This document shows positions 22,280 to 23,045 of a stretch of 23,045 nucleotides of DNA, piece by piece (position 1 is the stretch's first letter; each line of letters opens with the position of its first letter). The notes beneath the pieces are model-generated. The model was given only the letters and a program-made list of their open reading frames with translations. It made no database searches and was not told the DNA's origin. Location: contig JBPYFK010000151.1 in NCBI GenBank assembly GCA_051984675.1, positions 1 through 23,045 on the forward strand, in the 5' to 3' direction. This stretch comes from JBPYFK01 sp051984675. GTDB lineage: Bacteria > Actinomycetota > Actinomycetes > Mycobacteriales > Pseudonocardiaceae. Both the position numbers and the translations under genes were made by a program.

Positions 22280-22501
22280 ATGTCCATGCGAGAAGAGTTG
22301 ATGCCGCAGGCCGTGCCCGTGGACCTGGTGGCCGAGATCCGCCGGCTGAGCACCCTCGCCGGCCACGACGAACACACCGCGCTCACGCAGTTCCATGACC
22401 TGGTGGATGCCCACGGCTGCGCCCAGCTCGGGGCGGCGCTGGCCGCAGCCGTCGCCGACCAACTTCCCGAGCTGGCCCCCGCGACGACGAGCAGTGGCTG
22501 A
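22280..22501 (+). CDS. Short helical hypothetical protein
   Basis: 73 aa, acidic and Ala/Leu-rich, predicted all-helical (VDLVAEIRRLSTLAGHDEHTAL..., DAHGCAQLGAALAAAVADQL). No family recognised. Two ATGs (22280, 22286) are possible; neither has a good Shine-Dalgarno. The region upstream to 22131 shows nothing else. The next gene starts 7 nt after its stop, so the two form a small operon. Confidence 0.6.
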   Translation: MSMREELMPQAVPVDLVAEIRRLSTLAGHDEHTALTQFHDLVDAHGCAQLGAALAAAVADQLPELAPATTSSG

Positions 22502-22508
22502 GGCATCG

Positions 22509-22802
22509 ATGATCGACGTGCAGGCAGCAAGCCCCACGTTTCTCGCCTGGCTGGCCCGCCAGGCGCACCACCCCGATCCGCTGGAGTTCCTGGCCACGCC
22601 GGACGGGACGGCGATGATGCCCCGCGACCTTGAGCACCTGATCGTGCACCTGGACGCGCTTGGGCTGGTGCACGCGGGCCGCTGGCGGACTGACGCGCGC
22701 CTGCCGCAGGCCGTGTCGCTGTCGAAGTGCGGACGGCACTGCGTCCTGTCCTTCGACGGCGACGTGGCCTCGTGGTCAACCGCCGGTCACGCCCCCTCGT
22801 AG
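22509..22802 (+). CDS. Short hypothetical protein, second gene of small operon
   Basis: 97 aa (MIDVQAASPTFLAWLARQAHHPDPLEFLATPDG...). The start SPTFLAWLARQ-x-H-x-DP-x-x-FLA recalls the helical beginning of YozE-type SAM-like small proteins, but this is weak. The C-terminus has LSKCGRHCVLSFDGD with a C-x3-C pair. The ATG at 22509 is preceded by GAGG about 5 nt upstream; a longer in-frame start inside the previous gene is not needed. No function assigned. Confidence 0.6.
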   Translation: MIDVQAASPTFLAWLARQAHHPDPLEFLATPDGTAMMPRDLEHLIVHLDALGLVHAGRWRTDARLPQAVSLSKCGRHCVLSFDGDVASWSTAGHAPS

Positions 22803-22920
22803 GGACAGCGCACCACATGCACCGAGGCGGGACGGCTCGGACCGACGGGAACACGATAGGCACCGCCTTCCGCGTCGCAGGCCGGTAAGACGCAGGTAGA
22901 GCGGTCCGTCTGCGCAAAAG

Positions 22921-22952
22921 GTGGCCTGACCCCTTGAAGGGGGCCAGGCCAC
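22921..22952 (-). terminator. Intrinsic terminator of the gene at the right edge
   Basis: GTGGCCTG (22921-22928) pairs with CAGGCCAC (22945-22952), and inside CCCCTT with AAGGGG around a single G (22936) on the strand as given. Read on the minus strand the stem is followed by CTTTTG, a short T-run, so it ends transcription of the minus-strand gene 30 nt away. Confidence 0.8.
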
Positions 22953-22981
22953 GCTTGCGTGGAGGAATCCTTGGTGATCCG

Positions 22982-23045
22982 TTAGTCGTCGGAGTCCTTA
23001 TCCTTCTTGCCGTCGTCGACCGATTGGTCCTGGTCGGTGCTGTTC
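22982..23045 (-). CDS. C-terminus of an unknown protein (partial)
   Basis: The last 20 codons of a minus-strand gene entering from the right edge, ending at TAA (22984..22982). The visible tail is highly charged (NSTDQDQSVDDGKKDKDSDD). The identity cannot be told from this. The terminator just beyond its stop supports a real gene end. Confidence 0.6.
   Translation of the reverse strand, partial: NSTDQDQSVDDGKKDKDSDD

Noticed and set aside
18002..23045. Search for a second copy of the tRNA-Pro 3' end (attR)
   Set aside because: No stretch resembling GGTTCAAATCCCGCCAC was found after the tRNA.
1..23045. CRISPR arrays, riboswitches, rRNA, complete IS elements
   Set aside because: No regularly spaced repeats, no recognised aptamer core, no rRNA sequence and no intact transposase were seen.

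Overview
The window comes from a high-GC actinobacterium, most likely of the Pseudonocardiaceae (Amycolatopsis/Saccharopolyspora-like). GTG starts are frequent, many genes begin 6-8 nt after a TANNNT -10 box and so are probably leaderless, and the gene set includes WhiB, a mycobacterial-type CRP and a PASTA-containing bifunctional PBP. From recalled knowledge of the Mycobacterium tuberculosis map, the backbone follows Rv3673c-Rv3683: thioredoxin-like protein, nth, small membrane protein, crp, metallo-beta-lactamase-fold hydrolase, RidA, small DUF4177-like protein, paired Get3/ArsA-type ATPases, whiB4, ponA2 and metallophosphoesterase.

Layout. 1-2130: the N-terminus of a membrane-anchored protein (minus), nth (minus), a small membrane protein and crp (plus). 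2131-2588: a gene-free stretch with two strong hairpins and an operator-like promoter. 2589-3833: an MFS permease. 3859-6477: a minus-strand operon of a NUDIX hydrolase, an MBL hydrolase and a glutaminase. 6546-7457: a Gfo/Idh/MocA oxidoreductase. 7442-9158: two unrecognised genes that look like tandem paralogues. 9392-10041: DUF4177-like protein and RidA (minus). 10171-12338: the two ATPases (plus). 12574-12891: whiB4 (minus). 13160-15526: ponA2 (plus). 15585-16379: siderophore-interacting-type flavoprotein (plus). 16376-16846: YqeY (minus). 16918-17880: metallophosphoesterase (plus). 17928-18001: tRNA-Pro(CGG), followed by a very strong hairpin.

The character of the sequence changes right after the tRNA. 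From about 18.1 to 22.9 kb it looks like an accessory, decaying island. It holds two short Cys-pair proteins, a frameshifted scrap of a DHA2-type MFS transporter, an intact rifamycin ADP-ribosyltransferase (arr), a four-helix membrane protein, a serine-resolvase remnant with an internal deletion, a possible decayed coiled-coil gene, a MarR regulator with a cysteine cluster divergent from an SRPBCC gene around a near-ideal operator, and two more short hypothetical genes. At the right edge a new minus-strand gene begins (only its acidic C-terminus is visible), followed by a canonical terminator.

The backbone genes suggest housekeeping around cAMP/redox signalling (CRP, WhiB4), cell-wall synthesis (PonA2), DNA repair (Nth), metabolite damage control (RidA, NUDIX) and an asymmetric Get3-like ATPase pair. 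I see no CRISPR array, complete insertion sequence, riboswitch or replication origin. The least explained items are the tandem paralogue pair at 7442-9158, the asymmetric ATPase pair, and the dense dyads between that pair and whiB4.
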